DNA of 64,000 bases. Source: Bryobacterales bacterium (GTDB lineage Bacteria; Acidobacteriota; Terriglobia; Bryobacterales; UBA6623). A model generated the notes under the pieces. It saw nothing but the letters and a program-made list of their open reading frames with translations. It ran no database searches and had not been told where the DNA came from. The stretch covers positions 1-64,000 of the forward strand of contig JAPPMG010000031.1 in the NCBI GenBank assembly GCA_028819215.1. The letters run 5' to 3'. The translations under genes were made by a program, and so were the position numbers. Positions 62,185 through 64,000 of the stretch are shown here, piece after piece (position 1 is the stretch's first letter; every line of letters begins with the position of its first letter).

Positions 62185-62369
62185 TACTACGACAGAATAG
62201 AAACAGGTCTGATATGCTACACAAGAGTGGCTTCTGTGAATCATCTGCGAACCCTGCGTCCGGGCGCGAAACGGCGAGCTATACGCACAAAGCGGCCCCG
62301 GTCCAGAGAGACAGATGGATCCAGAATCGCATGTGGGACTGACAGGCCAGAACAGTAAAGGGTCACATC

Positions 62370-63356
62370 ATGCAACAGAAACTAGAATTCCATGACGATC
62401 TCTTCTTTCCGGTCCGCGAGGTGCCAGTCTTTGCCGAGATACGCAGGGGCTCCAACCTTGAGATGGAGCGAATCCCGGGCCAGCGCGCCATCGTGAACTG
62501 CGCCACGGATCGAGTGATCTCTGTTGTGGGCGAGAACTATCAGCTGGTGACGAACCGCGAGGCGCTGGAGTACGCCCACATTTGTTGCCGGGCCGCCTTT
62601 CCCGAAGGGACGGGCCAAGAGTGGCGCGTGCTTGAGGCCCACGCACCGTCGAAGCTGGGCAGCTGCTGCATTGACCTTGTGCATCCCGGGTCCGCTCTTG
62701 AGTTTCCCGGGCCCGTCTTTGGTGGGAGGCCGGAAACTTTCGGCCCGTTCGTGCGAGTGACCAATAGCTACAACAGAAGCCGTGCCTTGAGGTTCGAGAT
62801 CGGCTTCTTTCGGAAAGTCTGCTCCAATGGCATGATCTTGCCCCAGTCAAGCGTCCGCTTCGCCTTCAATCACAACACGCGCAATATCTCCAGGCGTGTG
62901 AATTTCGAAGTTGAGAAGGATGGCGTCGCGCAGCTCAGGGAGAGATTCCAGAAGTTCCTGGCGCCCCTGCAGGACTGCGAGGTTCCGCCGCCAATGTTCC
63001 TTCCGGCGACGCTTGGCGTCTTGGGCATCAGAAAGCCCGATCCAATGGCAAAGCGACAGCGAGAGCCCTGGGAGCGGCTGGCCGACAAGCTCAGGTCGAT
63101 CGCAAGCGAGTACTGCGAGGAGCTTGGGCACAATGGATACGCTTTGCTGAACGTCATCACCGATGTCGCGAGCAGGCCGCCCAAGTCCCCGTTTGTTCGC
63201 AGGGAGCAGCAAAGCCTCCAAAGGTCGGCCGGCCACTGGTTGGCAGAGTTCAGCGCCGAGTGCAGGAAGCCCGGCTTTGACGCGATCTCGCATCTGGACA
63301 AGCTCCGGAGAGCGCCCCAAGGCCCTCCGGACACCACGCGATTTCCAGGATCGTAA
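62370..63356 (+). CDS. DUF932-like (phage/plasmid-related) protein
   Basis: VISVVGENYQLVTNREALEYA and FVRVTNSYNRSRALRFEIGFFRKVCSNGMIL resemble DUF932 family. Confidence 0.7.
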   Translation: MQQKLEFHDDLFFPVREVPVFAEIRRGSNLEMERIPGQRAIVNCATDRVISVVGENYQLVTNREALEYAHICCRAAFPEGTGQEWRVLEAHAPSKLGSCCIDLVHPGSALEFPGPVFGGRPETFGPFVRVTNSYNRSRALRFEIGFFRKVCSNGMILPQSSVRFAFNHNTRNISRRVNFEVEKDGVAQLRERFQKFLAPLQDCEVPPPMFLPATLGVLGIRKPDPMAKRQREPWERLADKLRSIASEYCEELGHNGYALLNVITDVASRPPKSPFVRREQQSLQRSAGHWLAEFSAECRKPGFDAISHLDKLRRAPQGPPDTTRFPGS

Positions 63357-63409
63357 GGCGCCGACACTCCGCCACGGGTCGACTAGAGTTCACCCGCCGG
63401 GGACGGCGA

Positions 63410-64000
63410 TTAGAACCGCATGCCGGTGAAGCCGCCGTCAACAAAGACCTCGGCGCCGGTGATGAAGCTGCCAGCGTTCTGGGCCACCAATAGCAGGGCC
63501 GCGCCCACCAATTCGGGCGGCTCTCCGAAGCGCGCCATGGGCGTTTGGTCCATGATTTTCCGGACGCGCTCCGGTTGGAGGATCTTGCGGTTCTGCTCGG
63601 CGGGGAAGAAGCCGGGGTTGAGCGAGTTCACGCGCACCCCTTGTTGAGCGTACTCGCGGGCCACGTTCTTGGTCAGGTTGTTCACCGCGGCCTTGGAAGC
63701 CGAATAGGCGAAGACGCGGGACAGGGGCAGGTGCGCGGTGACGCTGCCGATATTCAGGATAGAGCCCCCGCTCTGCTGAGCAGCCATCACCGGCGCGAAG
63801 ATCTGGCAACCCAAGTGGGTGGCCTTCAAGTTGGTATCCAGCACCCTCTGCCAGTCATCGTCACTGATCTCCTCGTATGGGACAGCGGAATTGACGCCCG
63901 CGCAGTTCACCAAGATGTCCACGTGTCCGTGCTTGGACTGCGCGCCGTCGCGCAGCTGCTCGAACGACTGGCGCGACGTCACGTCAACCGGCGCGAAATC
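63410..64000 (-). CDS. SDR family oxidoreductase (partial, N-terminus beyond window)
   Basis: VDILVNCAGVNSAVPYEEISDDDWQRVLDTNLKATHLG; YSASKAAVNNLTKNVAREYAQQGVRVNSLNPGFF; frame open through the window end. Confidence 0.93.
   Translation of the reverse strand, partial: DFAPVDVTSRQSFEQLRDGAQSKHGHVDILVNCAGVNSAVPYEEISDDDWQRVLDTNLKATHLGCQIFAPVMAAQQSGGSILNIGSVTAHLPLSRVFAYSASKAAVNNLTKNVAREYAQQGVRVNSLNPGFFPAEQNRKILQPERVRKIMDQTPMARFGEPPELVGAALLLVAQNAGSFITGAEVFVDGGFTGMRF

Noticed and set aside
62161-62185. Full LexA box upstream of the DUF932 gene
   Set aside because: Only the left half (TACTGTATATAT) matches; spacing and right half do not fit CTGT-N8-ACAG, so kept only as an unspecified palindromic operator.
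1-64000. CRISPR arrays, transposases/IS ends, rRNA or tRNA genes
   Set aside because: Looked for short regular repeats, transposase-like ORFs and tRNA T-loop signatures by eye; none convincing. A tRNAscan/Infernal run would be needed to exclude small RNAs.

Overview
The window is GC-rich (by eye) and looks like bacterial chromosome of the Acidobacteriota type. This is inferred from an Oar-like TonB receptor with an N-terminal carboxypeptidase-regulatory domain, CRTAC1/ASPIC-UnbV proteins, paired DUF1501 + DUF1549/1553 and DUF1552 + DUF1592 genes, and sulfatases. I found no rRNA, convincing tRNA, CRISPR array or transposase. Main blocks: DegT aminotransferase; CRTAC1 + TPR; DUF1501; ECF sigma/anti-sigma next to an Oar-like receptor; a nitrate-assimilation locus (GAF-ANTAR regulator, NirB-NirD fusion, fused FeS/membrane-anchor subunit, NasA-type reductase, NarK); a TctABC transporter; a BrnT-BrnA toxin-antitoxin pair; malic enzyme; esterase; a second BrnT locus as a single fused ORF; sulfatases, one truncated; intradiol dioxygenase; DUF1552/DUF1592; gyrA; a PPC/DUF1501/DUF1549 operon; a B12-radical SAM protein; a DUF932-like protein; and an SDR running off the window end. 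The observations I rate highest are the nitrate locus (unusual quinol-type redox partner, ANTAR regulator in the operon, sigma-54-like element), the BrnT-antitoxin-like fusion lacking a DNA-binding domain, the sulfatase remnant ending at a convergent gene, and a promoter overlapped by a palindrome in front of the DUF932 gene. All family calls come from reading the translations; no database search was run.
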